From Bryobacterales bacterium (lineage in GTDB: Bacteria; Acidobacteriota; Terriglobia; Bryobacterales; Bryobacteraceae), in contig JADJOP010000001.1 in assembly GCA_016713735.1 (NCBI GenBank), positions 1 to 64,000 of the forward strand: a DNA stretch of 64,000 nt, given 5' to 3'. The first letter of the stretch is position 1, and each line of letters starts with the position of its first letter. Both the position numbers and the translations under genes were made by a program. Positions 45,322-55,005 of the stretch are shown here, one piece after another. The notes under the pieces are model-generated. The model had not been told where the DNA came from. It did not search any database and saw nothing but the letters and a program-made list of their open reading frames with translations.

Positions 45322-45858
45322 TTGACACGCACCGGGACGCTCCACGGCTGGACCACCCAACGGCGCTTCGTGGTGATTCGTGAGCGCCTGAGGGAGAACC
45401 GTGCCAGCGTGGGGCGCAAACTGATCGATGTGCCCGGCTACACCTTCCGCATCTTCGTCACCAACCGCTCCGATTCCCCGGAAGAGATCTGGCGCGATTA
45501 CAACCGGCGCGCCGATATGGAGAACCGCATCGCCGAACTGAAGCACGACTTGAACGCGGACCACTTCTGCCTCAAACAGTTTCACGCCACCGAGGCCGCC
45601 TTCCGCGGCGTGTTGTTGCTGTTCAATCTGCTGGCTGAGTTCCAGCGCGCCGCCGGCTTACCGGGTTATCGTGAGCCAGCCACGATTCGCACGCAGATTC
45701 TCACCTGCGGCGCGATTCTCGGCCGCTCCGCCAGGCGATTGGTGCTTCACCTAGGCGAAAGCTGGGGCGGTCTCCAGACAAGGAACCCTCTTCTGGCCAG
45801 TATCTTGGAGTGGCAAATCCCAACTTCGCCGAAGTTGAATCCAGCCCTGCGTTGTTGA
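45322..45858 (+). pseudogene. IS1380-family transposase, C-terminal fragment
   Basis: The fragment reads LIDVPGYTFRIFVTNRSDSP, IWRDYNRRADMENRIAELKH (the catalytic Glu region), FHATEAAFRGVLLLFNLLAE and a C-terminus at 45858. It matches the last third of IS1380 transposases and belongs to a subgroup different from the 1.4 and 42 kb copies. The N-terminal two thirds are missing, probably removed when the IS3 element inserted. Confidence 0.72.
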
Positions 45859-45928
45859 GTGCTGCCTGGCTTTGCCCGGCAGCCGTAAACCGCACCTCAG
45901 CACTCGCAAAGGAGGTCAACTTCGGAAT

Positions 45929-46657
45929 TCAGGCTAAGCTGAACCGGCGCAACGCGCCAAATCCCGCCAGGCCAAGGAGCAGGCAGACACCGGAGCCTGG
46001 CTCCGGGACGACCAGGAGGCGCCCGCCGGGAATGACGTTGCCATTCCGGGTCAGCACAAAGTCAGTGAGGTCGTACTGAAAAGCAGCCCACTTGTAATCA
46101 TCCGCGCCAGCCTCGGCATCGATATAGAGGCTCATGACAAACCGCATGGGAACTCCGAATTCTACGGGGATGTCCATACCGATGAAAGAGTAGCAGTCCG
46201 TGGAGCCAGCCAGGACGATTTCGAGACGACAGAAGCGGTCCCCGCCGAAGCCTGACGACAGGAAGAACGCATCGGGGTTGAATTTCAACACGGCGGATCC
46301 GGTTCCGCCACGCAAAATGTAGGTCTGATCCATCATGAGCCAGCCCCAAGCGCGGGCGTACCCCATGGTGTAATTATTGGGGGGTTCGAACCGCCGGTAG
46401 GCCTCGGCCACGGCTCGGCCCTCTCCGCGGAAGAAATCTCCTGCCACCTCAACGCTGGAACGATAGTTGTCCCCCCAGCAGGCGGCGAAACCCAGATTAC
46501 CGGAATCGCTGCACTGACTGTATACGCCAAAAGGGTCGTCTCCAAAAGAAAAACCTAGGGCTCCAACAGAAACGGTGATTGTAGACGGACTCGCCGCGAC
46601 TGGCGATATCGAAACGGCCATCGCCAGCGCAGCCAAAACAACTGGTAAATTGCGCAT
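45929..46657 (-). CDS. PEP-CTERM sorting-domain protein
   Basis: The intact 242-residue secreted protein starts with a signal peptide (MRNLPVVLAALAMAVSISPV then AAS). It ends in the PEP-CTERM signal VVPEPGSGVCLLLGLAGFGA followed by LRRFSLA. The middle is beta-rich with paired Cys residues (YSQCSDSGNLGFAACWG, DRFCRLEIVLAGSTDCYSF). This should be a substrate of an exosortase like that at 13.2 kb, cleaved near the PEP box and possibly passed to the outer surface with exopolysaccharide. It lies downstream of the beta-helix gene on the same strand, 112 bases apart. Confidence 0.85.
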   Translation of the reverse strand: MRNLPVVLAALAMAVSISPVAASPSTITVSVGALGFSFGDDPFGVYSQCSDSGNLGFAACWGDNYRSSVEVAGDFFRGEGRAVAEAYRRFEPPNNYTMGYARAWGWLMMDQTYILRGGTGSAVLKFNPDAFFLSSGFGGDRFCRLEIVLAGSTDCYSFIGMDIPVEFGVPMRFVMSLYIDAEAGADDYKWAAFQYDLTDFVLTRNGNVIPGGRLLVVPEPGSGVCLLLGLAGFGALRRFSLA

Positions 46658-46768
46658 GCCAGATCATCGCACCGTAAACCATGCAAGGGAATAGTTTACA
46701 GTGCAAATTGAATCGATCAGTACTGCCGATACGCAATTCTGACGAATTCGGCATCAATGGAAACAATC

Positions 46769-49700
46769 CTACGGCAGCACCGTGAGCGTCACCGGCACCG
46801 CCAGCGCCCCGTTTGCCGTCCCCGACGCCGTCACCGTCACTGCCCCACTGTAGCTGCTTGGCGCCAGACCTGCGGTATCCACTGAAACCACAGTCGAACC
46901 CCACGCCACTCCGGTGGTGGTGGACAACTTGAGCCAAGGCGCATTCACGCTCAACACATAATTGAACGCCACGGACGTCGTACCGATACTCAGGCTCTTA
47001 CCTGCCGGCATCGTTCCGGCCGTGGCGCTGAAGGCCATTAATTTCGGGTTGACCGTAATCGTAGGCTTGGCCGAAACTTTCAGCGATACCGGAAGGACGC
47101 GCGTCCCTCCGCCCGTTCCCGTCACCACTACGTCCGCCAAATAGGTGCCTGGTGCCAGCAATTCCGGCAGGGCTGTAATTGTGATCGAGGCCGTCACCGT
47201 TCCGCCGCCCGGCGTCACCTGGAGCCACGCAGCCGCCGTACCCGCAGTGAACGTGGCTCCCGCTTTATCCGCTGTGATCCGTACCGCCACCGGGGCCGGC
47301 GCCACGCCGCCCACTGTGTAGTTGAGATAGAGGCCGGACGGCGATACATAAAAAACCGCCGGAGTGGCGTTGGCGGCGCCCACCACTGTCAAGGCCACCG
47401 GCACGACCACCGTTCCGCTCAACGTGGATGGCGCAGAGAGCGTGACAGCGCCATTGTAAACGCCGGCGCTCAAGCCAGACGGATCGGCCGTAACCACAAC
47501 GGACGCCGGAGTCGCGCCCGAGGTGGCCGAGTGCCGTAGCCACGGGGCGTTGGTGCTGCCGGTCCAGTTGAACTGGGCCGACGTCGAGGCTATGGTTATC
47601 GACTGGCCGGCCGGCGACGAGTCTCCTATCGTGTAACTGAAGCTCAAGGTCTTCGGCTTTAGATTGAAGTCTGCCTGCGCGGCGACTTTCACCGAAACAG
47701 GCACCGTCAACTGCCCTCCGGTATTACCGATAATCACGACATTGGCAAGATGCGTGCCCGCCGTGAGTATGCCGGGCTCAATTGAAATAGTCAGGTACGT
47801 CGTGGTGTTCCCGGCCGCCGGCGTGACCAACAGCCAGGGCGCGCTGGAAGAGGCGCTCAACCCTGCACCGCTGGGCGAAGAAACGATGCGCACCTGCGCC
47901 GGCGCCGGCATCGCGCCCCCCAGCGTATACCCCAAATACAAGCCCGCGGGCGAGGCCGTGAACTTCACCAGAGCCGGCGCCGTCACGGTAAGCGTGACAT
48001 TGACGGTCGCGGTGCTGGGAGGATTGCCGGCGCCGGTGAGCGTAATCGCCCCCTGATAGATGCCGGGTTGCAGACCGGCCGGATTCACCAAGATAGCCAG
48101 AAGGGCTGGCGTGCTACCACTGCCCGGGCTGACTGACAGCCAAGCCGCCCCGGAGACAGCCTGAATACTGAGAGCCGGAGCACTACTGGTCACCTGCACC
48201 GTGCGCGCCGCGGGCATAGGCTGGCCGGTAACGTAGCTCATGTTCAGCGTTCCCAAGTCCACTGCCAGCGTGGGCGTGGGCGTACCGTCGGCGCCGATGT
48301 ATGCGCCGGGCGGGGCCTCCATCGTCCGGAGGGCCAGGATACGGTCGTAGGGCACCAGGTTCTGCAACGAGCCCTGCAGCACGAAAGGAGTGGTGGGCAG
48401 ATCGCCCCCCAGAAAATCGGGTATGGCAAACGCCATCGCCGTCCCGAGCCAGCTTCCGTAAGGAGGCGCCAGCAAGTCCCCCGTGGACTGCCAAACCACA
48501 TCCGGCTGCTGCGTGTTGATTGTATTTTCAGCCCGCAACTGAGTGGCGTTGCAGGTGGGATTGCCGGGTTGGCAGCCGTAGCCGGTCAGCTCAATGCCCA
48601 GAGGCGTGCTCGACGTGCCGTTCCAGATCACATTCCCGCGGATCTGCAGATTGTCGTCTGTCACGGCAGGAGAGGGGATGTTGGAGGTAGAGTCCGGAAT
48701 CACCGGGCCGAACACCTGAAACTGCCGGTTGCCCGGCGCGTAACCGGCTGGATTATAAACAAGATTGTTATAGATGAAGACGTTTTTGTTCGGGATCCAA
48801 TGGCCCGCCGTCAGGCTCGCGGTACCCCACGCGCCCATCTGGCGGTAGGCCTCACAAGCCGCGGCGTCGTAGTCGCAGGTGCGCTCCCCAAAGCCAACCC
48901 GGATGGGCGCCGCGGCCGTAGAGACCCGATAGAGCGAGTTGTAGGCCACCAACGCGTTGTAGGCACCGCTCACCGTCACCCCCGCGCCCCCGGTGTCGTG
49001 GATCACGTTGTTGACGAACTGGACGTGGTAGGCCTCATAGTGCAGCCACGGACTCACCATGAACTCCAGCCCGGTGGAACCGCCCACCGTGAAGCCCCCG
49101 ACCGGACTGTCGTAGAACTCATTGCCTTCAATGCGAAGGTACGCTGAGCCGCCCTTCACATAGGCCGCCCAACTCGAGGCGCCGTGAATCCGGTTACCGA
49201 AGATGTGGCCATACTGCACCGCAACAAAATCCAGGGCATTGTCCCAGGCGTTGGAAATATCACTATTCTCCACGTAAACGTACTGGGATTGACTCGATTT
49301 CAGGCCCTCTTTGGGTGCGGTACGGGTGGCCAGGCTTCCCTGCCCCACAACGGTCACGTCCCGGACCAGTATGTGATTGCTGCCGGTGATGTGAAGCGCG
49401 TGATACAGAACAGTGCTGGCCGGAGGACTGATCGTGAGGCCGATGAGATAGACGTAGCTGCTGCCGTCGATCGACTGACGGCCGGCCATTGTCACCGTGC
49501 CGGGCCCATCGGCGGCCTGAAGGATGACCGGAAATTGATATGTTCCCTGGCGAGATCCCAGGTACATGGCGGGATAGACGCCCGGCAGCAGGTTCAGCCG
49601 CCAGCCCGTCGCCGTCAGCGCCGGCCCCGAAGGGACTAACGTCAGCGCCTTGGAGAGTGTCTTCAAAGCGCCGTTCCGCGCCAGTCCGGTATTGGTGTCC

Positions 49701-49852
49701 AGGCCATTCACCGGGTCCACCCACAGGTCTGTCAGGACCGGCGTTCCCATGTTGTACATTCGAGGGTCCGCCACGGCGGCGGCGGCATTGGTGCCAAACA
49801 AAGCGCCCAATAACAAAATGGGGGTCGAACACCTCCGAAGAATCGCGCTCAT
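46769..49852 (-). CDS. Secreted right-handed beta-helix protein with BACON-like repeats
   Basis: The 1,027-residue protein begins with a signal peptide (LRRCSTPILLLGALFGTNAA). Residues of about 40-480 form a parallel beta-helix of the pectate-lyase type, recognised from its coil repeats (SNHILVRDVTVVGQGS, GHIFGNRIHGASSW, AYHVQFVNNVIHDTGGAGVT, NKNVFIYNNLVYN). Residues of about 540-1027 are about five 90-residue Ig-like units. Each has a variant of APWLxxSxxSGxTPASVxV and then LxPGxYxGxVTLT, close to BACON domains, which bind glycans or mucins. A surface-bound polysaccharide lyase or adhesin is likely. No catalytic residues could be assigned. Confidence 0.75.
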   Translation of the reverse strand: MSAILRRCSTPILLLGALFGTNAAAAVADPRMYNMGTPVLTDLWVDPVNGLDTNTGLARNGALKTLSKALTLVPSGPALTATGWRLNLLPGVYPAMYLGSRQGTYQFPVILQAADGPGTVTMAGRQSIDGSSYVYLIGLTISPPASTVLYHALHITGSNHILVRDVTVVGQGSLATRTAPKEGLKSSQSQYVYVENSDISNAWDNALDFVAVQYGHIFGNRIHGASSWAAYVKGGSAYLRIEGNEFYDSPVGGFTVGGSTGLEFMVSPWLHYEAYHVQFVNNVIHDTGGAGVTVSGAYNALVAYNSLYRVSTAAAPIRVGFGERTCDYDAAACEAYRQMGAWGTASLTAGHWIPNKNVFIYNNLVYNPAGYAPGNRQFQVFGPVIPDSTSNIPSPAVTDDNLQIRGNVIWNGTSSTPLGIELTGYGCQPGNPTCNATQLRAENTINTQQPDVVWQSTGDLLAPPYGSWLGTAMAFAIPDFLGGDLPTTPFVLQGSLQNLVPYDRILALRTMEAPPGAYIGADGTPTPTLAVDLGTLNMSYVTGQPMPAARTVQVTSSAPALSIQAVSGAAWLSVSPGSGSTPALLAILVNPAGLQPGIYQGAITLTGAGNPPSTATVNVTLTVTAPALVKFTASPAGLYLGYTLGGAMPAPAQVRIVSSPSGAGLSASSSAPWLLVTPAAGNTTTYLTISIEPGILTAGTHLANVVIIGNTGGQLTVPVSVKVAAQADFNLKPKTLSFSYTIGDSSPAGQSITIASTSAQFNWTGSTNAPWLRHSATSGATPASVVVTADPSGLSAGVYNGAVTLSAPSTLSGTVVVPVALTVVGAANATPAVFYVSPSGLYLNYTVGGVAPAPVAVRITADKAGATFTAGTAAAWLQVTPGGGTVTASITITALPELLAPGTYLADVVVTGTGGGTRVLPVSLKVSAKPTITVNPKLMAFSATAGTMPAGKSLSIGTTSVAFNYVLSVNAPWLKLSTTTGVAWGSTVVSVDTAGLAPSSYSGAVTVTASGTANGALAVPVTLTVLP

Positions 49853-49948
49853 GATCGGCCTCCCGTTGAGCTGAATAGGCTCTCTTATTGATCGGCCTAC
49901 TGCTGCGAGAACTTTAGGGCAACGTCTGACAGCCCCAATCCGCGCCGG

Positions 49949-51019
49949 CTAAGCGCGTAATCGATGGCGGAGCTTGAGGAGCGGCTTTTCGATAAGGAAA
50001 TAGGAGCCCAGCGCCGCAGACACGACAAACACGAGGTTCTGCGGAAACGCGCAAGCCCAGGCCATGGAATTGCGGTTCAGGAACAGTTGCTGCCATAGAT
50101 AGAGGGAGTAACTGAGAACCCCGACAAAAGCAAGAGGCTTCCAATTGAGGATTCGTCCTATCCAATCCGTGGAAACATAGACCGAGCGGTGAATAAGAAT
50201 CGCAAGGCTAATGTTGATCAGGGACGTACCAAAGACTGAGACCACCGTGTAGGGCATGAAGCGGTTAGTGAGCAAGATTAGGGCCAATAGGCCGAACGAG
50301 TAGACGGGCCGGAAGAGTCGCAGATACCAGCCCTGCTCTTCCAGCCACCCCCGCACCCTTGCCAGAAGGCACCCCATCGCCAGACTATCGGAGACCATCG
50401 GGAACATATCGAGATCCTGATACGGCGTTCCACGAAGGAAAAGAAAAGCAACAACCCGAGCCACAGGTCCAAGCAGAATCACGCCACCAGCAACCCAACC
50501 AGCTTTCCGGGGGCCCATGGTGACGAAGGCGAACGGCCACAGGAGGTAAAACTGCTCCTCCACTGAAAGCGACCACAGATGTCCCACTGCCCAAGCGATG
50601 TTTGGCGCGTAGTTGACCGTATAGGTGACCGCGTGCCAGAGATCTCTGGACTGCAGCGGCACGATGCCGGCGAGCCACAATAGCCATACACAGCCAACAA
50701 AGGCGTAGGAAGCGGGGAAGAGACGCAGAGTCCGGCGGGCGTAGAACAGCTTAAGAGAGATGCTGCCCCTCTTCGCATGCTCAGACAGGAGCAGGCGGGT
50801 GATTAGAAATCCTGAGATTACGAAGAATACGACCACGCCAAGGTGGGCGTAGTCGCCCACGCCCAGGTTCAGTCGCACAAAGCCATGCGTTCCGCTCAGA
50901 TGGCCCAGCAGGACAAGCGTAATCGAAATCGCCCGAAGCCCGTCCAGAGAGGGCAAATGGTCGGCGCTCAACGGCTTCTTGGGGGGCAGGATGGCGTCCG
51001 GGGCTGCTAAATTTGTCAC
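49949..51019 (-). CDS. Acyltransferase 3 family membrane protein
   Basis: The 356-residue integral membrane protein starts with PSLDGLRAISITLVLLGHLS, holding the R and the catalytic-type His of the OafA/NodX family. Further family marks are VFFVISGFLITRLLLSE, LFYARRTLRLFPASY and GHLWSLSVEEQFYLLWPF, with about ten helices. These enzymes O-acylate sugars of surface polysaccharides or lipids. Translation is coupled to the upstream hydrolase: the GTG start overlaps its TGA stop. The pair could add and remove acyl groups on the same glycan, which is inference. Confidence 0.85.
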   Translation of the reverse strand: MTNLAAPDAILPPKKPLSADHLPSLDGLRAISITLVLLGHLSGTHGFVRLNLGVGDYAHLGVVVFFVISGFLITRLLLSEHAKRGSISLKLFYARRTLRLFPASYAFVGCVWLLWLAGIVPLQSRDLWHAVTYTVNYAPNIAWAVGHLWSLSVEEQFYLLWPFAFVTMGPRKAGWVAGGVILLGPVARVVAFLFLRGTPYQDLDMFPMVSDSLAMGCLLARVRGWLEEQGWYLRLFRPVYSFGLLALILLTNRFMPYTVVSVFGTSLINISLAILIHRSVYVSTDWIGRILNWKPLAFVGVLSYSLYLWQQLFLNRNSMAWACAFPQNLVFVVSAALGSYFLIEKPLLKLRHRLRA

Positions 51020-51873
51020 GTAAGAACTCCGATCCCAGCCAGGAAACGAAATGCCTCGCTAAAGATCGCCGGATATTCTTCCGGGGACGGCGTATGCCCC
51101 CAGTGCGAAAGCCGGTTGAGGTGGGCCGGCACCCTGGCCCGTTGAAACCGGGCAACCAGCCTCTGCGATTGGGCAAAAGGAACGATGTGGTCGTGGACGG
51201 AGTGCGCGGCGTACAGGGCGGGCGCCCCGGCGGCATCGTACTGCATGGGCGACAACCGCCGCGCCAACTCGAGACGCTCCGGGCCCTCCGGGAGCCAGCG
51301 CCGGGCGAATGCCCTTTCATTCTCTCCGCTGAGCAAATCCACAACGTCCGTCACGCCCCAGAAGCTCAGCACTGCCCGCGCGCGGCACTGCGGTCCACCT
51401 ATGGCGTCCGGCGGCGCCAGCGCTGCGAGCAGGGCCAGATGGGCGCCGGCGGAGAAACCAACCAACAGCATCCTGCCGCTATCTGCATGCCATTGCGCGG
51501 CGCGGGCGCGGACGGACTCGATCGCGTTGCGAACGTCCTCCGCCGCGGCTGGCGCGACGGCTTCCGGGGTGAGCCGGTAACCTATGTTGGCGACCACGCA
51601 TCGCCGCTCGGTGAAATACGGGATAAACCGGGCGACTTCGGCACGCGAACCGCCTTCCCAGCCTCCGCCATGGATCAGCACAACGAGCGGAGCCAGACTG
51701 CCGGACGAAACTGGCGCCGGGTACACGTCAAAGCGCTGAGCGGGGCTCAGGCCATAGGAGAGATCCGCGAATGCCGGCGTGGGGACTGGCGCCAGGCGCC
51801 AGCGACATGCCGCCGCTAAGCCAAGCGGCAGACCGGCAAATGTCCGGCGTGAGAACCAGTGCTCTATCGGCAT
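51016..51873 (-). CDS. Alpha/beta hydrolase (HSL/BD-FAE-like esterase), exported
   Basis: The roughly 285-residue protein starts best at ATG 51873, giving SRRTFAGLPLGLAAACRW, a twin-arginine-like signal with a possible lipobox Cys. The fold marks are LVVLIHGGGWEGGSRAEV (the HGGG oxyanion loop), RMLLVGFSAGAHLALL (the nucleophile elbow GFSAG), the acid in AAHSVHDHIVPF and the His in LSHWGHTPSP. Carboxylesterases of this kind deacylate polysaccharides or small esters. It is coupled to the acyltransferase 3 gene downstream. Confidence 0.8.
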   Translation of the reverse strand: MPIEHWFSRRTFAGLPLGLAAACRWRLAPVPTPAFADLSYGLSPAQRFDVYPAPVSSGSLAPLVVLIHGGGWEGGSRAEVARFIPYFTERRCVVANIGYRLTPEAVAPAAAEDVRNAIESVRARAAQWHADSGRMLLVGFSAGAHLALLAALAPPDAIGGPQCRARAVLSFWGVTDVVDLLSGENERAFARRWLPEGPERLELARRLSPMQYDAAGAPALYAAHSVHDHIVPFAQSQRLVARFQRARVPAHLNRLSHWGHTPSPEEYPAIFSEAFRFLAGIGVLT

Positions 51874-52004
51874 GATCAATCGGGTAAGAAGCGCAGCTCC
51901 CAGGCGAAAACAGACTTTCTTTACTTTGCAGTTTAGCACTTACGGGTCCGGGCCCCCGCCGGTATGGCCCGCGGCCGGGGCCTGTGTTAGGTTGAAGGGG
52001 TTTC

Positions 52005-53141
52005 ATGCCTTCCGAGAACACCCGCAGGGTGCCGCTACTGGACCTGCGGCCCCAGAACGAACCGCTCCGCGCCGAAATCGAAGCCGCCGTCGGCAGGGTC
52101 TTCGATTCGCAATACTTCATCCTCGGTCCCGACAACAGAGAATTTGAAAAGGAGATGGCCGCCTGGCTCGGCGTGCCGCACGCCATCGGCTGCGCCAACG
52201 GCAGCGATGCCATCCTGCTGGCCCTGATGGCCGCCGGAGTGGGCCCCGGCGATGAAGTCGCCGTGCCTTCGTTCACCTTCTTCGCCACCGCCGGCGCGGT
52301 GTCACGGACCGGAGCCAAGCCGGTTTTCGTCGATATCGAATCGAAGACGTTCAACCTGGACCCAGGATCTCTCGAAGAAGCAGCCCGGCAACATCCTGGC
52401 ATCAAGGCCGTGATCCCCGTCCACCTGTTCGGCGGCTCAGCCGACATGGACCCCATCCTGGCGATCGCCGCCAAGCACGGCTGGTGCGTGATCGAAGATG
52501 GCGCGCAGTCCATCGGCGCCGCCTACAACGGTCGGCCCTGCTTCGGCCTGGGCCACATGGCCACGTTGAGCTTCTTCCCTAGCAAGAATCTGGGCGGATT
52601 TGGCGATGCGGGCATGATCACCACCACCGGCGACGGCTTGGTGGAACTGCTCTCCGCCCTGCGCGTGCACGGCTCCCGCGAAAAGTACAAGCATGAATGG
52701 ATCGGCTTCAACTCGCGCTTGGATACGCTCCAGGCGGCGATTCTGCGCGTGAAACTGCGCCATCTCCAGGAATGGATCGCCGGGAGGCAGAGCAACGCCG
52801 CCCGCTATCAGGAACTGCTGGGCGCCGCCGGCTTGCCCATCACCGTGCCGCAAGCCGCCCCGTGGCAGACCCGCCATGTCTGGAACCAGTTCGTCATCCG
52901 CGCCCCGCGCCGCGACGAGCTCAAGGCGCATTTGGCCACGGCCGGCATCGGCTCGGAAATCTACTACCCCATCCCGCTCCACCGCCAGCCTTGCTACCTG
53001 GACCTGAACTGCGCAGAAGGCGCGCTGCCGGAAAGTGAACGCGCCTGCCGCGAAGTGCTCGCGCTGCCCATCCATTCCGGGTTGAGAGACGGCGATATCG
53101 AATACGTCCGCGACGCCATCACCAAGTTCTACTTAAAATAG
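52005..53141 (+). CDS. DegT/DnrJ/EryC1/StrS-family sugar aminotransferase
   Basis: The 378-residue PLP enzyme has VPLLDLRPQNEPLRAEIEAA at the start, GCANGSDAILLALMAAGVGP and VPSFTFFATAGAVSRTGAKP in the large domain, and WCVIEDGAQSIGAAYNGRP with the PLP-contacting Asp. The Schiff-base Lys lies in TLSFFPSKNLGGFGDAG. The family aminates keto groups of nucleotide sugars, so it points to an amino sugar in the local polysaccharide. It is divergent from the hydrolase gene (131 bases between starts) and has no close cotranscribed partner. Confidence 0.88.
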   Translation: MPSENTRRVPLLDLRPQNEPLRAEIEAAVGRVFDSQYFILGPDNREFEKEMAAWLGVPHAIGCANGSDAILLALMAAGVGPGDEVAVPSFTFFATAGAVSRTGAKPVFVDIESKTFNLDPGSLEEAARQHPGIKAVIPVHLFGGSADMDPILAIAAKHGWCVIEDGAQSIGAAYNGRPCFGLGHMATLSFFPSKNLGGFGDAGMITTTGDGLVELLSALRVHGSREKYKHEWIGFNSRLDTLQAAILRVKLRHLQEWIAGRQSNAARYQELLGAAGLPITVPQAAPWQTRHVWNQFVIRAPRRDELKAHLATAGIGSEIYYPIPLHRQPCYLDLNCAEGALPESERACREVLALPIHSGLRDGDIEYVRDAITKFYLK

Positions 53142-53235
53142 GGAAGTCTAGTCCCGCAACACGACTAAAGCACGCAATCCGGGAACAACACCGCCTCGCG
53201 CCTATCCCTCACTCCTCAGTGGTGAGCCGGCCCGC

Positions 53236-55005
53236 GTGTTCCTGCTGCCGGATCTGTATCCGGCGCCGGCGCCCCAGAAGCAGGCGGAAGCCCAGCGTTT
53301 GCTCGACGCCATCCCGGCCGGCGATTCCCTGCTTTCCCGACGCCTGCATGTCTATCTGCACAGCAATCTGCAATTGCTGCTCGGCATCGCCTCCCGCCGC
53401 GCCGCGCCGTTGATCTGTGAGGCAGGTAGCGATGCACTGGCGGCCGCCGCGCAGCGTCCCGCCTATCTTCAGCGCCTTGCGCAGGAGTTGCAGGATATCC
53501 TCGCGGCATGGATTCTGGCCGAATATCTCACTGAAGTGGGCCCGGGCCGTCTCAGTGAAGCGCTGCTCAGCAGTTGCGGGGGTCTGTGGCGCGATGAACC
53601 GACTTTCGCCCGCCTCACCCCTGTCCTGCTCCACCTCCACTCCCACACCATCGCCTGGTTTCTGCTGGAAGAACTCGGCCTGCCGGTGGAGCGCGAACTG
53701 CTCCAGCCGGAGGTCAAGCACGGCTCCACGATCCCTGCGCGGCGGTTGAAGGTTGATCTTCGCGAGAAGTACCTCTCCGTCATGAGCGCCGGCCACTACC
53801 AGGCTCTACGGGAAGCCCTGGCCCTGAACCTATCCGGATTCTCCCTAGCCCACGGCGACGCTCAACAAGGGCGCCGCCAAGGGGCAGGCTCAGCTCATCC
53901 CCGTCGAGTACGACAATCAAGCCTTCCTGCCGCCCGAGATGCAGCAGGAGATGATCGGCCGCATGTGGCAGCAGCGCCTGGAGTTCAGCGAAGCCGACAC
54001 CGACGTGCTGGACATGCTCAGCGATCTGTGGCTGAAACAGGCCCGCACGCCGAACGACCCGGGAACCGCGGACGTCGATCAGTTGTTGGAGATGCGCGCC
54101 TGAAGCCGAAGACCGGCGCCGGCGGGCGTCCGAGCGGCTACCGCACCGAACAGCGCCAGCAACTCTATCAGGCTCTTCACCGCCTCTCCAGCCTGTGGAT
54201 TAACATGAGCCGCGTCGAAAGCTACCAGGCAAACAGCCCCGGCGGCAGGCGGCGCCGCACATTCCACGAAGTCCAAAGCCGCGCTTTCGTCATCACCGAC
54301 GTCAGCGGCGAACGGCGCTTCGATGGCTCCAACTTCGAGCTCCAGCACTTCCTCTTCCGCCCCGGCGCCGTCTCCGGCCAATTCCTGTTCGGGCCCGGGC
54401 GCCAGACTGCTCTGCTCTCCGCCCGCGCCGTCGAATACGACCCCTACCGCCAGGATGTCGAGAAACGCCTGGCACGCTACCTCAGCTGGCAGTGGCGCGT
54501 GCAGGCCGCCCAGGGCTCCTACAGGCGTCGGTTCAAGTTCAAGACTCTACTGGAAGCCTGCGGTTATCAGATCGACAGCGAGCACCCCAGCCGCACCCGT
54601 GAGCGTCTGGAAAAGGCGCTGGACACCCTCGCCAACGACCACATCATCGAAAGCTGGCAGTGGGACGATTACAACGAGGACATCGCCGGGCAGCGCGGCT
54701 GGGCGGAACACCTACCCAACTGGACCGTTCTGATCACACAGCCCGAGACCATCCGCCACGCATACCTGAACATCCTGGCGCCCGCCCAACAGGCGGCTGC
54801 TTCCCTGCCCCCGGCCTCCGATCTGCCCTGGTCGGAACGGCTGCAATCCCGTCGCACCCAAATGGGCCTCTCCCAAACCCAGGCCGCCGAACAGATCGGC
54901 ATCGCCCAAAGCTACTACTCCATGCTGGAGAAAGGCGCCCGCCAGCCCTCCAAGGCCATCCATCAGCGCCTACAGGAGTGGATGCAGGACACGGAGACAA
55001 GGTAA
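53236..55005 (+). CDS. Replication-initiator-like winged-helix protein with C-terminal XRE domain; middle out of frame
   Basis: The open frame is 589 residues, but its middle (about 53850-54100) is nonsense in this frame. The next frame there reads sensibly: LNKGAAKGQAQLIPVEYDNQ, PEMQQEMIGRMWQQRLEF, TDVLDMLSDLWLKQARTP, ending EMRA and TGA at 54103. Either one gene carries two compensating frameshifts, or two genes overlap, the second starting at CTG 54102. The C-terminal part contains YDPYRQDVEKRLARYLSWQW and TRERLEKALDTLANDHIIES, a winged-helix pattern like plasmid initiators. A clear XRE HTH follows: SRRTQMGLSQTQAAEQIGIA then QSYYSMLEKGARQPS. A plasmid or integrated-element origin protein is the best guess. 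Confidence 0.55.
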   Translation: MFLLPDLYPAPAPQKQAEAQRLLDAIPAGDSLLSRRLHVYLHSNLQLLLGIASRRAAPLICEAGSDALAAAAQRPAYLQRLAQELQDILAAWILAEYLTEVGPGRLSEALLSSCGGLWRDEPTFARLTPVLLHLHSHTIAWFLLEELGLPVERELLQPEVKHGSTIPARRLKVDLREKYLSVMSAGHYQALREALALNLSGFSLAHGDAQQGRRQGAGSAHPRRVRQSSLPAARDAAGDDRPHVAAAPGVQRSRHRRAGHAQRSVAETGPHAERPGNRGRRSVVGDARLKPKTGAGGRPSGYRTEQRQQLYQALHRLSSLWINMSRVESYQANSPGGRRRRTFHEVQSRAFVITDVSGERRFDGSNFELQHFLFRPGAVSGQFLFGPGRQTALLSARAVEYDPYRQDVEKRLARYLSWQWRVQAAQGSYRRRFKFKTLLEACGYQIDSEHPSRTRERLEKALDTLANDHIIESWQWDDYNEDIAGQRGWAEHLPNWTVLITQPETIRHAYLNILAPAQQAAASLPPASDLPWSERLQSRRTQMGLSQTQAAEQIGIAQSYYSMLEKGARQPSKAIHQRLQEWMQDTETR

